Positions 38,508 through 45,565 of a stretch of 64,000 nt of DNA are shown in pieces (the stretch's first letter is position 1; every line of letters starts with the position of its first letter). The translations under genes and the position numbers were made by a program. The stretch is from Hyphomicrobium_B sp001006785 (GTDB lineage Bacteria > Pseudomonadota > Alphaproteobacteria > Rhizobiales > Hyphomicrobiaceae), in the NCBI RefSeq assembly GCF_001006785.1, contig NZ_CDHO01000002.1:310001-374000 (forward strand). The letters are read 5' to 3'. Under the pieces are notes generated by a model. That model searched no databases. It was not told where the DNA came from and saw only the letters and a program-made list of their open reading frames with translations.

Positions 38508-39248
38508 TCAATGCGCTGGGACTTGCACTTCCTTGCCCGAGAGCTTCGGTCGCTCCGAACCCGCGATACGACCATCGTCGATCGTTATGATGCGGTCTGC
38601 ATATTGCAGCGTCCGGTGATCGTGGGTGACGGCAAGCACCGCGCGACGGGTGTCCTGTGCAACTTTTGCCAATAGCTCCATGACGGCCATGCCGTTCTTG
38701 GCATCGAGCGCCGCCGTCGGCTCGTCGGCGAGGATGACGGAGGGCGAACCGGCAAGCGCACGGGCGATTGAAACGCGCTGCTTCTCGCCGCCCGACATTT
38801 TCGACGGCATGGCGTTGATGCGATGGCCGAGGCCAACCGCTTCCAAAGCCTCTGCAGCCTGATCGTAGGCGTCCGGACCCTTGAGGTCTCGGAGGTCGAG
38901 CGCCAGCATCACATTCTCGACCGCCGTCAGCGTCGGCACGAGGTTGTAGGACTGGAACACGAAGCCGACGTGCTTGCGGCGCAGGTTCGCCAGTTCTTCC
39001 GTGTTCATATCATGCGTCTGGAAACCGGCGACTTCGAGCTTGCCTTGCGTCGGCGACAGGATGCAGCCGAGGATCGACAGAAGCGTCGTCTTGCCCGAAC
39101 CCGAAGGGCCCATCAGCAGCGTGAGTTCGCCGGTGTGGAGCTGAAGGTCGATGCCCTTCAGAACCTTGACTTCGTTCGGAGGCGTGCCGAGCACTTTCAC
39201 GATGCCCTGGGCTTCCAGAATGACCTTGCTGTTCATTGGCGTGGACAT
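38508..39248 (-). CDS. ABC transporter ATP-binding protein (DevA-like)
   Basis: A 246-residue ATPase of the MacB/LolD/DevA branch. Walker A is GPSGSGKTTLLSILG, the signature is MSGGEKQRVSIARAL, Walker B is VILADEPTAALD, and the H-loop is AVTHDHRTL. The gene follows the permease gene by 15 bp on the same strand. With the permease and the fusion protein further upstream it forms a DevBCA-like exporter. In cyanobacteria DevBCA exports glycolipids; the cargo here is unknown. Confidence 0.93.
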   Translation of the reverse strand: MSTPMNSKVILEAQGIVKVLGTPPNEVKVLKGIDLQLHTGELTLLMGPSGSGKTTLLSILGCILSPTQGKLEVAGFQTHDMNTEELANLRRKHVGFVFQSYNLVPTLTAVENVMLALDLRDLKGPDAYDQAAEALEAVGLGHRINAMPSKMSGGEKQRVSIARALAGSPSVILADEPTAALDAKNGMAVMELLAKVAQDTRRAVLAVTHDHRTLQYADRIITIDDGRIAGSERPKLSGKEVQVPAH

Positions 39249-39263
39249 TGTTGCTCTCCGGGC

Positions 39264-40478
39264 TTAGCGGCTGAAGACGACGGCCGGGTCGATCCGGACG
39301 ACTTTGATGATGGCGCTGATCGCAGCGAATATGCACATTCCGACGGTGACGGCGAACAATCCGCCTGCCAGTCCCGGCGTCATGATGATCGTCAACTTGG
39401 TGTCCTGAGCGCCGCGGATCGCCGCCAACGCCAGGATCATGCCGAGTGCATATCCGATCAGCCCCGACAATACGGCCTGCATCAGGATCACCTTTACAAT
39501 GTAGCCCGCACCGGCGCCAAGTGCACGCAGCGTTGCGAACTCGTTGATGTGGTCCTTCGTGCTCGAATAGAGCGTCTGAGCAACGATCACGATACCGACG
39601 ATCAGGCCCAGGAGAGCGCCTGCGATCAACGCCGCACCGGCGCCAGTCTGGAACAGCCAGTAGTTCTGGCTGCGCTTGCGGAATTCATCCTGGGTCAGAA
39701 CTTCCGTATCGGGAAGACGCTGCTCGATGGCGGAACGCACCGCTTCGATATCGGCGCCCGCCGTCAGCATGACGCGCTGGTAGGAGGCCTGGTCCTGCTC
39801 GGCGCCTGAGAGCCGGCGCGCTTCCTCGATCGAGGTGAAGACGAAGGGCAGCGTCGTGAACGAGCGGATGCGTTTCGTGATCGCGACAAGCTCGACGGAC
39901 GCGCCGTTGATTTCCGCGTGCTGACCGAGACCGTTGACGCCGAGATCATTGAAATAGCTTTGATCGATCGCGACGGTGCCGGGCGCTTCGAGCGCTGCGC
40001 GGCTGCCTTGCACGATGTTCCACGGCAGCGCCTTCGGGCTATCGCCTGCGGTGCCGATCAGAAGGATCGTATTGCGGCCGCCCTGCGGCTTGCGCCAGCT
40101 TGAGAAGGACACGACCATGTCTTCCGAGCTTTCGACGCCGGGCGTCGAGAGAACCATGTGCCGCTCGCGTCCCGAAAGGAACGAGGGATCGTCGTAGCTC
40201 TTCGTGCCCAGCGGGATCACCCAAAGATCGGCGGGGGCCGCATCGATGATCGCCGAAATCTTCTTTTGCGAGCCGAGATAGATGCCCGACTGCACGGCGA
40301 CGAGAACCACAGAAAAGACGATGCCGACGATCGTCACGAAGAAGCTCATGCGATCATGAAAGAGATTGCGGTAGGCGAGCTTCATCACCATCGGCACCGG
40401 ACGGCGGCGTGAGCGTGGGCGCTTGGAAGCCGTGCGTTGAGCGCTTGCGGCGGCTGGCATGTTGGCTGCGAGTTCCAT
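39264..40478 (-). CDS. ABC transporter permease (DevC-like, FtsX/MacB fold)
   Basis: A 404-residue permease with a basic N-terminus and a first helix (MSFFVTIVGIVFSVVLVAVQSGIY). A large periplasmic domain runs from about residue 75 to 270 (QKKISAIIDAAPADLWVIPLGTK onward), and three C-terminal helices follow (ALIAGALLGLIVGIVIVAQTLY, then VILMQAVLSGLIGYALGMILALAA and a last one). STKDHINEFATLRALGA is the FtsX-type coupling loop. This is the DevC topology, an exporter that works with a membrane fusion protein and a TolC-like channel. Confidence 0.92.
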   Translation of the reverse strand: MELAANMPAAASAQRTASKRPRSRRRPVPMVMKLAYRNLFHDRMSFFVTIVGIVFSVVLVAVQSGIYLGSQKKISAIIDAAPADLWVIPLGTKSYDDPSFLSGRERHMVLSTPGVESSEDMVVSFSSWRKPQGGRNTILLIGTAGDSPKALPWNIVQGSRAALEAPGTVAIDQSYFNDLGVNGLGQHAEINGASVELVAITKRIRSFTTLPFVFTSIEEARRLSGAEQDQASYQRVMLTAGADIEAVRSAIEQRLPDTEVLTQDEFRKRSQNYWLFQTGAGAALIAGALLGLIVGIVIVAQTLYSSTKDHINEFATLRALGAGAGYIVKVILMQAVLSGLIGYALGMILALAAIRGAQDTKLTIIMTPGLAGGLFAVTVGMCIFAAISAIIKVVRIDPAVVFSR

Positions 40479-40542
40479 GACCTGTCCTCCTCCTTGAGGG
40501 CGTTGGCCGAATTCGTGGCTGTTTCTGTTTGTCCCAATCGAG

Positions 40543-40570
40543 CCGGAAGCAGGTGCGATGCCGCTTCCGG
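40543..40570. repeat. 8-bp inverted repeat between a secreted-protein gene and the permease
   Basis: The arms CCGGAAGC and GCTTCCGG are separated by twelve bases, immediately after the stop of the secreted protein gene and about 65 bases before the permease start. No T-tract follows on the reverse strand. It may be an RNA-processing or partial-termination hairpin that lowers permease expression. Confidence 0.45.
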
Positions 40571-40575
40571 TTTCG

Positions 40576-41145
40576 TTATTCGTTGCAGGGAACGTCGACC
40601 AGACCGGCGATCGCTGCCGAGTAGCGGCGGCAGATCTGCTTCGCAGGCGCCGTCTCGGACGTGTTCGATTTCGCCTCCGTCGTCGTCTTGTCGACCGTCG
40701 CGACTTTCTCGACCTTCGCGGTCTCGGCTGTCGTCGTGTTCGTTGTTGCGGCCGGAGCTGGCGTTGAAGCCGGCGTTGTCGATGCCGTGGTCACGTCGCT
40801 CGTCTTGGCGATTTCCGTCGTGGTGGCCGGATCGCTCGAGAGCTTGTCTTCGAGCTTCGCGGTCGTGATGACCTGGCTGGATGCAGGCTTGGCGACCGGC
40901 TTCGCGGATGCGACTTTGCTGACCGGCTTGGCTTTGCGCACCGGAGCACGTTCGGCCTCGTACACGCGGCGGCGGCGCTCGTACCGGCGGCTGTAACCAT
41001 CGTCCATCGAGTTCTGCGCCGAGTGGGCGATGAAGGAACCGAGGGGGAAGCCGAAGCCGACGCGAAGACCGCCGGCGTTGGCGGCGCTGGTCAACGTGGT
41101 GCCGGCCAGCAGTGCGGCGGCGAGTGTGAGGGTGATCTTCGTCAT
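40576..41145 (-). CDS. Secreted Thr/Ala/Lys-rich protein of the exporter cluster
   Basis: A 189-residue protein with a signal peptide (MTKITLTLAAALLAGTTLTSAANAGG). A short mature head GLRVGFGFPLGSFIAHSAQNSMDDGYSRRYERRRRVYEAERAPVRKAKP is followed by a long low-complexity Thr/Ala/Ser/Lys linker (about 75-165). The C-terminus is compact and cysteine-containing, with ICRRYSAAIAGLVDVPCNE. A perfect AGGAGG lies five bases before the ATG. The function is unknown; its position suggests an envelope role in the DevBCA cluster. Confidence 0.78.
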   Translation of the reverse strand: MTKITLTLAAALLAGTTLTSAANAGGLRVGFGFPLGSFIAHSAQNSMDDGYSRRYERRRRVYEAERAPVRKAKPVSKVASAKPVAKPASSQVITTAKLEDKLSSDPATTTEIAKTSDVTTASTTPASTPAPAATTNTTTAETAKVEKVATVDKTTTEAKSNTSETAPAKQICRRYSAAIAGLVDVPCNE

Positions 41146-41240
41146 TGGAGCCTCCTGAGGGCCTGAGCCGGTTTCGTTGGATCTCGATGCCGGTCTTCTC
41201 CGGCGATGACTGCAGATTGCCCTGTCCATGCCGCCGCCGC

Positions 41241-41256
41241 TGTTCCGGCAGGAACA
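41241..41256. promoter_or_regulatory. Palindromic site D (TGTTCC-N4-GGAACA)
   Basis: TGTTCCGGCAGGAACA is an inverted repeat of TGTTCC around four bases. It starts 96 bases upstream of the start codon of the secreted-protein gene at 41145. The same 16-bp pattern occurs at 42977, 44342, 44807 and 58218. Confidence 0.75.
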
Positions 41257-41308
41257 CGCGTGCAAGCAGCTCAAGTTTTTAATTTATATAATTATATCAG
41301 ATACTTGA

Positions 41309-42163
41309 TCAGGCGGCCGAGACGTTGCTCAGGGCTCTGACATCGCTGTGCGCTTCGGCAGTGACGCCGGTCAGGTTGGCGACGAAGCGATCGATCGCGT
41401 CCACGACGAGGTGGCGCTGCCGATCGACCGTGACGATGTGATAGCAGTCGTCGAGGACCTCGAGATCGACCGGGCCGCCGAGGCTGTCGCGGAGATAGGT
41501 CGCGTTGCTCATCGCGGCGTAGTCGTCTTCAAGCGGATGAACGATCAGCGTCGGCTGGCGGACGTATGAGACGAGCTTGCGCACCGCGCTCACCATTTTC
41601 CGGTGCTCGAACACCGCGCCGCCCGGCGTTGACGGATTGCCGGTTTCCGAGGTGCCGCGAGACGCCCGCGCCCGCTGGATGAAGTCGCGAATGCGCTCGT
41701 CCTTGATGCCGTGCGGATCGTGATGCGGAAAGCTCATCAGGTTCGCGAACCACTTGAAGCGAACGAGAGGAAACAGCCGCGCGTACCACGGGATCATCCA
41801 GCCGTTGAGCCAGAGCGTCGGCGCGAGCAGCGCAGTTCCGTTGACCTTCGTGGGATTTTTCGCGGCGAGCAGAACCGCAAGCACCGCGCCTGCCGACAGA
41901 CCGCCGACGATAACGACGTCGCACTCTTGCCGGAGTTCATCGAGCGCCATCTCGGCGCTGCGATACCAGTCCGTCCACGACGTTGCCCTCAACTCGGTTT
42001 CGCTGCCGCAGTGACCGGCAAGTGTCGGGCAAAGAACAGTATAGCCTTGCTTCGCGAGTCCGCTGGCGACGAAACGCATCTCGACGGGTGTTCCGCACAG
42101 CCGATGCAGCAGCAGAATTCCGACTTTTCCGCCCTTGATTTTGAAACTCGCGTCTGTCGCCAT
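41309..42163 (-). CDS. Alpha/beta hydrolase (carboxylesterase-like)
   Basis: A 284-residue alpha/beta-hydrolase. The oxyanion segment is GILLLHRLCGTPVEMRF, the nucleophile elbow is VVIVGGLSAGAVLAVLLA, the acid is in PTLIVHPLEDDYAAMSNA and the histidine in LDDCYHIVTVDRQR. Cap helices include a hydrophobic TLWLNGWMIPWYARLFPLVRFKWFANL region. That suggests a lipid-like or bulky hydrophobic substrate. Lying inside the exporter cluster, it may process the exported molecule, which is inference. A degenerate copy of the palindrome lies 66 bases upstream of the start. Confidence 0.85.
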   Translation of the reverse strand: MATDASFKIKGGKVGILLLHRLCGTPVEMRFVASGLAKQGYTVLCPTLAGHCGSETELRATSWTDWYRSAEMALDELRQECDVVIVGGLSAGAVLAVLLAAKNPTKVNGTALLAPTLWLNGWMIPWYARLFPLVRFKWFANLMSFPHHDPHGIKDERIRDFIQRARASRGTSETGNPSTPGGAVFEHRKMVSAVRKLVSYVRQPTLIVHPLEDDYAAMSNATYLRDSLGGPVDLEVLDDCYHIVTVDRQRHLVVDAIDRFVANLTGVTAEAHSDVRALSNVSAA

Positions 42164-42228
42164 CGTCGCCTCTCGAGGTGCATGTTTGTTCGATGTTTCA
42201 AGGATTAGTTGGACGCGTCGCTGGCGGC

Positions 42229-42244
42229 AGTTCCGCTCGTGACA
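42229..42244. promoter_or_regulatory. Degenerate palindromic site E
   Basis: AGTTCCGCTCGTGACA retains the GTTCC half and an ACA end, at the same 66-base distance from the hydrolase start codon as site C has from its gene. It is weak on its own and is listed because of its position. Confidence 0.35.
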
Positions 42245-42247
42245 GGC

Positions 42248-42670
42248 TCACGCGGCCGTCTGCATCGCGGGCATCGTGATGACCGGCTGCGGCTTCGGCG
42301 CGGTCGCGGCATCGATCGCGAGCAGCAGGCGCTGGGCGTTGAATCCGAAGCGCGTGTTGAGGCGTTCCTTCGATGCCGCGGCGATCGCGGCCGGGATCAC
42401 CTTGAAACCGCGCGCAAGCAGCATGTCTTTGAGGCGGCGCGCCGCGAACACATCGACGAGCGCGCGCAGACGCAGCGCAATCGCGACGCGAGTATTCGGG
42501 TCCGTTTGAAAGTCCGACCAGAGAGACGTCTCGAGTTCGCGCAGATCGTGCTCGCTCAAACCTGTGAGAAGGGCCAGTCCTTGGCCCTTTTCGATCAGCA
42601 TCTGCATCGGACGATTGAGATCCGATGCTGCGACTTGCGGAATGTCGGTCGGATCGAGCTTGGCTGCCAT
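42248..42670 (-). CDS. Helical protein of unknown function
   Basis: A 140-residue soluble protein, mostly helical and without a signal peptide. Visible segments are IPQVAASDLNRPMQMLIEKGQGLALLTGLSEHDLRELETSLW and RVAIALRLRALVDVFAARRLKDMLLARGFKVIPAAIAAASKERLNTRFGFNAQRLLLAIDAA. GGAGGGAG precedes the ATG. It follows the cold-shock-like gene by 22 bp and shares its transcript. I do not recognise the family. Confidence 0.75.
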   Translation of the reverse strand: MAAKLDPTDIPQVAASDLNRPMQMLIEKGQGLALLTGLSEHDLRELETSLWSDFQTDPNTRVAIALRLRALVDVFAARRLKDMLLARGFKVIPAAIAAASKERLNTRFGFNAQRLLLAIDAATAPKPQPVITMPAMQTAA

Positions 42671-42692
42671 GGCGCGTCTCCCTCCGCAAAGT

Positions 42693-42911
42693 TCAGAGAG
42701 CGACGCCGCCGAACGCCGACCACGGCGATCCGGCAAGCACGATGATGTCGCGCGCATTGAGATCGCCAAGCTCGAAATGGACTTCCTGTCCTTCGAGATC
42801 GGCGTGGCGATTGAGGATTTCATCGTGCTTGAAGCGATAGGCGTGACCGTCCTCGGCGGCGATGATGCCGATGCCGATATCACTGCGGAATTTCTTGATT
42901 TCTCCGTACAT
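42693..42911 (-). CDS. Cold-shock-like (CSD/OB-fold) small protein
   Basis: A 72-residue protein with the beginning MYGEIKKFRSDIGIGIIAAEDGHAYRFKHDEIL, then QEVHFELGDLNARDIIVLA. The order of strands and the Gly-Phe/Ile positions resemble a divergent cold-shock domain, which binds single-stranded nucleic acid. The RNP motifs are weak (IGIGIIAAEDG instead of KGFGFI), so RNA binding is uncertain. GGAGAACGATC precedes the ATG. It has its own upstream palindrome and lies after the terminator of the fusion-protein gene, so it starts a new transcript. Confidence 0.7.
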   Translation of the reverse strand: MYGEIKKFRSDIGIGIIAAEDGHAYRFKHDEILNRHADLEGQEVHFELGDLNARDIIVLAGSPWSAFGGVAL

Positions 42912-42976
42912 GATCGTTCTCCGATGTGAGCTTCTGTTTCTGAGGCTCAAGGATGCGGAGAATTTTGCGAGCACGC

Positions 42977-42992
42977 TGTTCCGGGCGAGACA
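42977..42992. promoter_or_regulatory. Palindromic site C
   Basis: TGTTCCGGGCGAGACA keeps a perfect left half and a partly changed right half (GAGACA for GGAACA). It starts 66 bases upstream of the cold-shock-like gene, in the gap after the terminator at 43064. Confidence 0.6.
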
Positions 42993-43055
42993 GGTTTCAT
43001 GCGTGTACGGATCGAAGCACGATTTTTTCAGGCGGGAGCCAGACGCGACAACAAC

Positions 43056-43091
43056 AAAAAGGAGAGGAGCGAGTGGGACAACTCGCTCCTC
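43056..43091 (-). terminator. Rho-independent terminator of the membrane-fusion gene
   Basis: On the reverse strand GAGGAGCGAGT pairs perfectly with ACTCGCTCCTC (11 bp) around a six-base loop, and the TCCTTTTTGTTG that follows gives a T-tract. It lies about 107 bases after the stop at 43198 and before the cold-shock-like gene, so the two are separately transcribed. Confidence 0.85.
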
Positions 43092-43197
43092 CCCGGCCAG
43101 GACCTGCGGCAGCTCCGCTAAGGAGGACGCGCACCGCCACCGGTCCATTGCTCGTCTGCGCAGGCTTCCGGAAGAAGCGTCTCTGCGCAGAATTTCG

Positions 43198-44280
43198 TCA
43201 TTTGAAAAAGGCGTCGGCGCGCATGCCGGGCAGCAGTGGCGGGTTGCCTTGCAGGTCGATCGTCACCGGAAGCACTTCGACGTCGACCGGCCGGCGCGCG
43301 CCGCGCAGGGCGAACTGCGGCGAGGTGAGTGACGGCGCGAGTTCCGCAACCGTCCCTTCGAATTCCTTGCCCGGATAAGCGTTGCTCTTGACGACGACTT
43401 TTCCGCCGACCTTGATCTTCGAAACGTCGATCTCATCGACTTCAGCTTTGAGACGAACGACCGACATGTCGCCGAGCACGGCAAGCGTCTGGTCGGGTGA
43501 CGGCGCGACCATCTCGCCGGCCTTTGCGGGCAGCTGCAGAACGGTGCCGCTGACGGGCGCGAGGATGCGCGTTTTCTCGAGCAGAGCTTCCGCGACGGCA
43601 ACGTCGGAACGCGCAGCCTGGAGCGCCGATTCCAGCCGGTTCGGGGCAGGAATGTTCGATTTCGCCTGAGCCTTGGCATAAGCGGACCGTTCGTCCTGCA
43701 GCTTGTCCTTGGCTTTGGCGAGACCGTCGCGCGCATGAACAACGCGCTGGTCGGTGCCGTTGCCTTCGCGGCGCGCTTGCAATTCATATTCGAGTTCGAA
43801 GCGCGCGTTCGTCAGTTCGCGTTCGGTAGCGAAAACATTGTCTTCGGCTTCGCGAAGCTCGTCGCGAGCCTTGTCGAGCGGCTGCGCGTCACGCTCGCGT
43901 TTGCGCGAGGCAACTTCGGTTTCTGCCGCTTGCAGGCGTGCGCGAGCTTCATCATCGTCGAGGCGGATCAGAAGTTCGCCTTCCTCGACCTTGTCGTTCT
44001 GCTTGACGGCGACTTCCGCGATGCGCCCGAGCAAAGCCGATCCGACGCGAACGGTTCCCGATTTCGGTTCGATGCGGCCAGGAGCGGCGGCGAGCCACTC
44101 GACGCGCGTCACAGCCTGTTCCGATTTCAGTGTGTCGTCCCCGGACTTCGCGCCGAGCAGGTCGCTGCGAGAAATGTTGACGGCTCCGAACGCGCCTGCG
44201 CCCGCCGCGATCAGCGCGAACAGCGACAGCTTCAGGAAAATTCTGCGTTTCGGGCGGGTGTAGGTTTCATCTGCGCTCAT
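43198..44280 (-). CDS. HlyD-family membrane fusion protein (DevB-like)
   Basis: A 360-residue periplasmic adaptor. A single N-terminal helix (FLKLSLFALIAAGAGAFGAV) anchors it. GRIEPKSGTVRVGSALLGRIAEVAVKQNDKVEEGELLIRLDD is the first lipoyl half. A long coiled-coil hairpin runs from about 105 to 230, and ILAPVSGTVLQLPAKAGEMVAPSPDQTLAVLGDM is the second lipoyl half. The beta-barrel region (VDEIDVSKIKVGGKVVVKSNAYPGKEFEGTVAELAPS) closes it. This is the adaptor of the DevBCA-like exporter. The ATG at 44280 has AAGGAGG seven bases before it. Confidence 0.92.
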   Translation of the reverse strand: MSADETYTRPKRRIFLKLSLFALIAAGAGAFGAVNISRSDLLGAKSGDDTLKSEQAVTRVEWLAAAPGRIEPKSGTVRVGSALLGRIAEVAVKQNDKVEEGELLIRLDDDEARARLQAAETEVASRKRERDAQPLDKARDELREAEDNVFATERELTNARFELEYELQARREGNGTDQRVVHARDGLAKAKDKLQDERSAYAKAQAKSNIPAPNRLESALQAARSDVAVAEALLEKTRILAPVSGTVLQLPAKAGEMVAPSPDQTLAVLGDMSVVRLKAEVDEIDVSKIKVGGKVVVKSNAYPGKEFEGTVAELAPSLTSPQFALRGARRPVDVEVLPVTIDLQGNPPLLPGMRADAFFK

Positions 44281-44341
44281 GACGTCATCCTCCTTAGGGA
44301 TTTGCATGAGCATCGACGTAAGGGACTTGGCTCGGCATCGC

Positions 44342-44357
44342 TGTTTCCAGCGGAACA
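44342..44357. promoter_or_regulatory. Palindromic site B
   Basis: TGTTTCCAGCGGAACA has a perfect right half and a left half with one change. It starts 62 bases upstream of the fusion-protein start codon and lies after the terminator of the preceding small gene. Confidence 0.65.
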
Positions 44358-44395
44358 GGCCGAGCGGATTTGAAAAATTGTTTGCGGAACCGAAA

Positions 44396-44428
44396 ATGAA
44401 AAAGGGCTCCGGGGAACGCCCGAAGCCC
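44396..44428 (-). terminator. Rho-independent terminator of the small secreted gene
   Basis: The reverse strand has GGGCTTCGGG and CCCGGAGCCC as a 10-bp stem with one wobble pair and a five-base loop, followed by CCCTTTTTCATTTTC. It lies 35 bases after the stop at 44463 and upstream of site B, so the fusion-protein gene needs its own promoter. Confidence 0.85.
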
Positions 44429-44462
44429 ATTTTTGGTTTGCAGAACTCTACTGCGATTGCGC

Positions 44463-44726
44463 TTACTGGCACATCTCACGCAGCGTCCAGCCGACGATGC
44501 GGCAGCTTTCCGTGCCGTTGGCGTTGATCGAGCATTTGCGGTTCGGAAGGCGCTGATAATCGCAATAGTAATTGCCGGAATGGCCGGAGTAGCCGTGCAT
44601 CGGCTTCGCGAACTGATAGTCCTGAACGAAAACTTCCTTGGCGCCGCCGCGCGCGTTGGCGGCGGAAGCGCTTGCAAGAGCTGCGAAGCCGGCTGCGATC
44701 GCGAGTGCTGTTTTGAATGATGCCAT
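44463..44726 (-). CDS. Small secreted cysteine-containing protein
   Basis: An 87-residue protein with a signal peptide (MASFKTALAIAAGFAALASASAANARGG). The mature part has aromatic and cysteine residues (GNYYCDYQRLPNRKC, then TESCRIVGWTLREMC), likely two disulfides. GGAGG is eight bases before the ATG at 44726. It is unknown, and its signal peptide and compact cysteine-rich domain resemble those of the other secreted gene of the cluster at 40576. Its own palindrome (site A) is upstream. Confidence 0.75.
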   Translation of the reverse strand: MASFKTALAIAAGFAALASASAANARGGAKEVFVQDYQFAKPMHGYSGHSGNYYCDYQRLPNRKCSINANGTESCRIVGWTLREMCQ

Positions 44727-44806
44727 TGTTGTGTCCTCCATTGGGGCTGATTGGCCGTGAACTCATGTTCTGGAGGGAGTTTTAAAGTGAGCGGCCAGGC
44801 GCGGCT

Positions 44807-44822
44807 GTTCCGGCCGGAACAC
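44807..44822. promoter_or_regulatory. Palindromic site A, perfect
   Basis: TGTTCCGGCCGGAACA is a perfect 16-bp palindrome. It starts 81 bases upstream of the small secreted gene and lies in the divergent gap before the glutathione peroxidase gene, so it could affect either. Confidence 0.8.
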
Positions 44823-44943
44823 CAGAGCAGGCGTTAGTTTTTTTGGGGAAAAGCCGGCGCGGCGAGGGGGGTGATCATCCCGCCCATTGCCTGTATCGTG
44901 ACGGCGGGAATGGCCTGCTCGAACGAATGCGGAAAGCGGTGAA

Positions 44944-45537
44944 ATGGGAAAGATTTGGTCGATGATCGTCAGCCTCGTCGCGATGTGGACGGCCGCGCCG
45001 AGCGCCGCGCCATCACATCCGGTCAATGGCCTCGCCTATGATTTCGAGTTTACCGGGATCGACGGCAAGCCGATGCCGCTTTCGGCGTATCGCGGCAAGG
45101 CCCTGTTGATCGTCAACACGGCTTCGTTCTGCGGCTATACCAAACAGTATGCGGGACTGCAGGATCTGTGGTCGCGATACGAAAAGGCAGGGCTCGTCGT
45201 CATCGGCGTTCCGTCGAACGATTTCGGCGAGCAGGAGCCGAAGTCCGAGGGAGAGATCAAGACGTTCTGCCAGGGCGCATTCGGCGTGACATTTCCGCTG
45301 ACGTCGAAGCAGCACGTCGTCGGTCCTGACGCGCACCCGTTCTACAAATGGGCGGCTGAGGCGATGGGTCCGGCCGGCGTGCCGAACTGGAATTTCCATA
45401 AGTATCTGGTCGGGCGCGATGGACGCCTGCTGCGATCGTTCTCGACTAAGCTCCCGCCGGAATCGCCGGAGATCGCCGGCATGATCGAGAAGGCTCTCGC
45501 GGAGAACGCGGCCTCGCTGGAAGCCGCGCCGCATTGA
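44944..45537 (+). CDS. Exported glutathione-peroxidase-like protein
   Basis: A 197-residue thiol peroxidase with a hydrophobic N-terminal segment (MIVSLVAMWTAAPSAA) suggesting export or anchoring. The peroxidatic residue is Cys63 (not selenocysteine) in NTASFCGYTKQYAGLQDLW, with PSNDFGEQEPKSEGEIKTFC providing a second cysteine and WNFHKYLV the conserved Trp-Asn. Cysteine-type enzymes of this kind usually use thioredoxin and reduce hydrogen peroxide or lipid peroxides. Divergent from the secreted gene at 44463. Confidence 0.9.
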   Translation: MGKIWSMIVSLVAMWTAAPSAAPSHPVNGLAYDFEFTGIDGKPMPLSAYRGKALLIVNTASFCGYTKQYAGLQDLWSRYEKAGLVVIGVPSNDFGEQEPKSEGEIKTFCQGAFGVTFPLTSKQHVVGPDAHPFYKWAAEAMGPAGVPNWNFHKYLVGRDGRLLRSFSTKLPPESPEIAGMIEKALAENAASLEAAPH

Positions 45538-45565
45538 GCCTTCGGGTGGAGAATCGACTGGTGGC

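Noticed and set aside
41241..44822. The GGAAC of the palindromes as an ECF (EcfG-type) sigma -35 element
   Set aside because: The general-stress consensus needs a GTT-type -10 about 18-19 bases later. I checked that spacing for four sites and found no consistent -10, while the dyad symmetry itself recurs, so an operator reading fits better.
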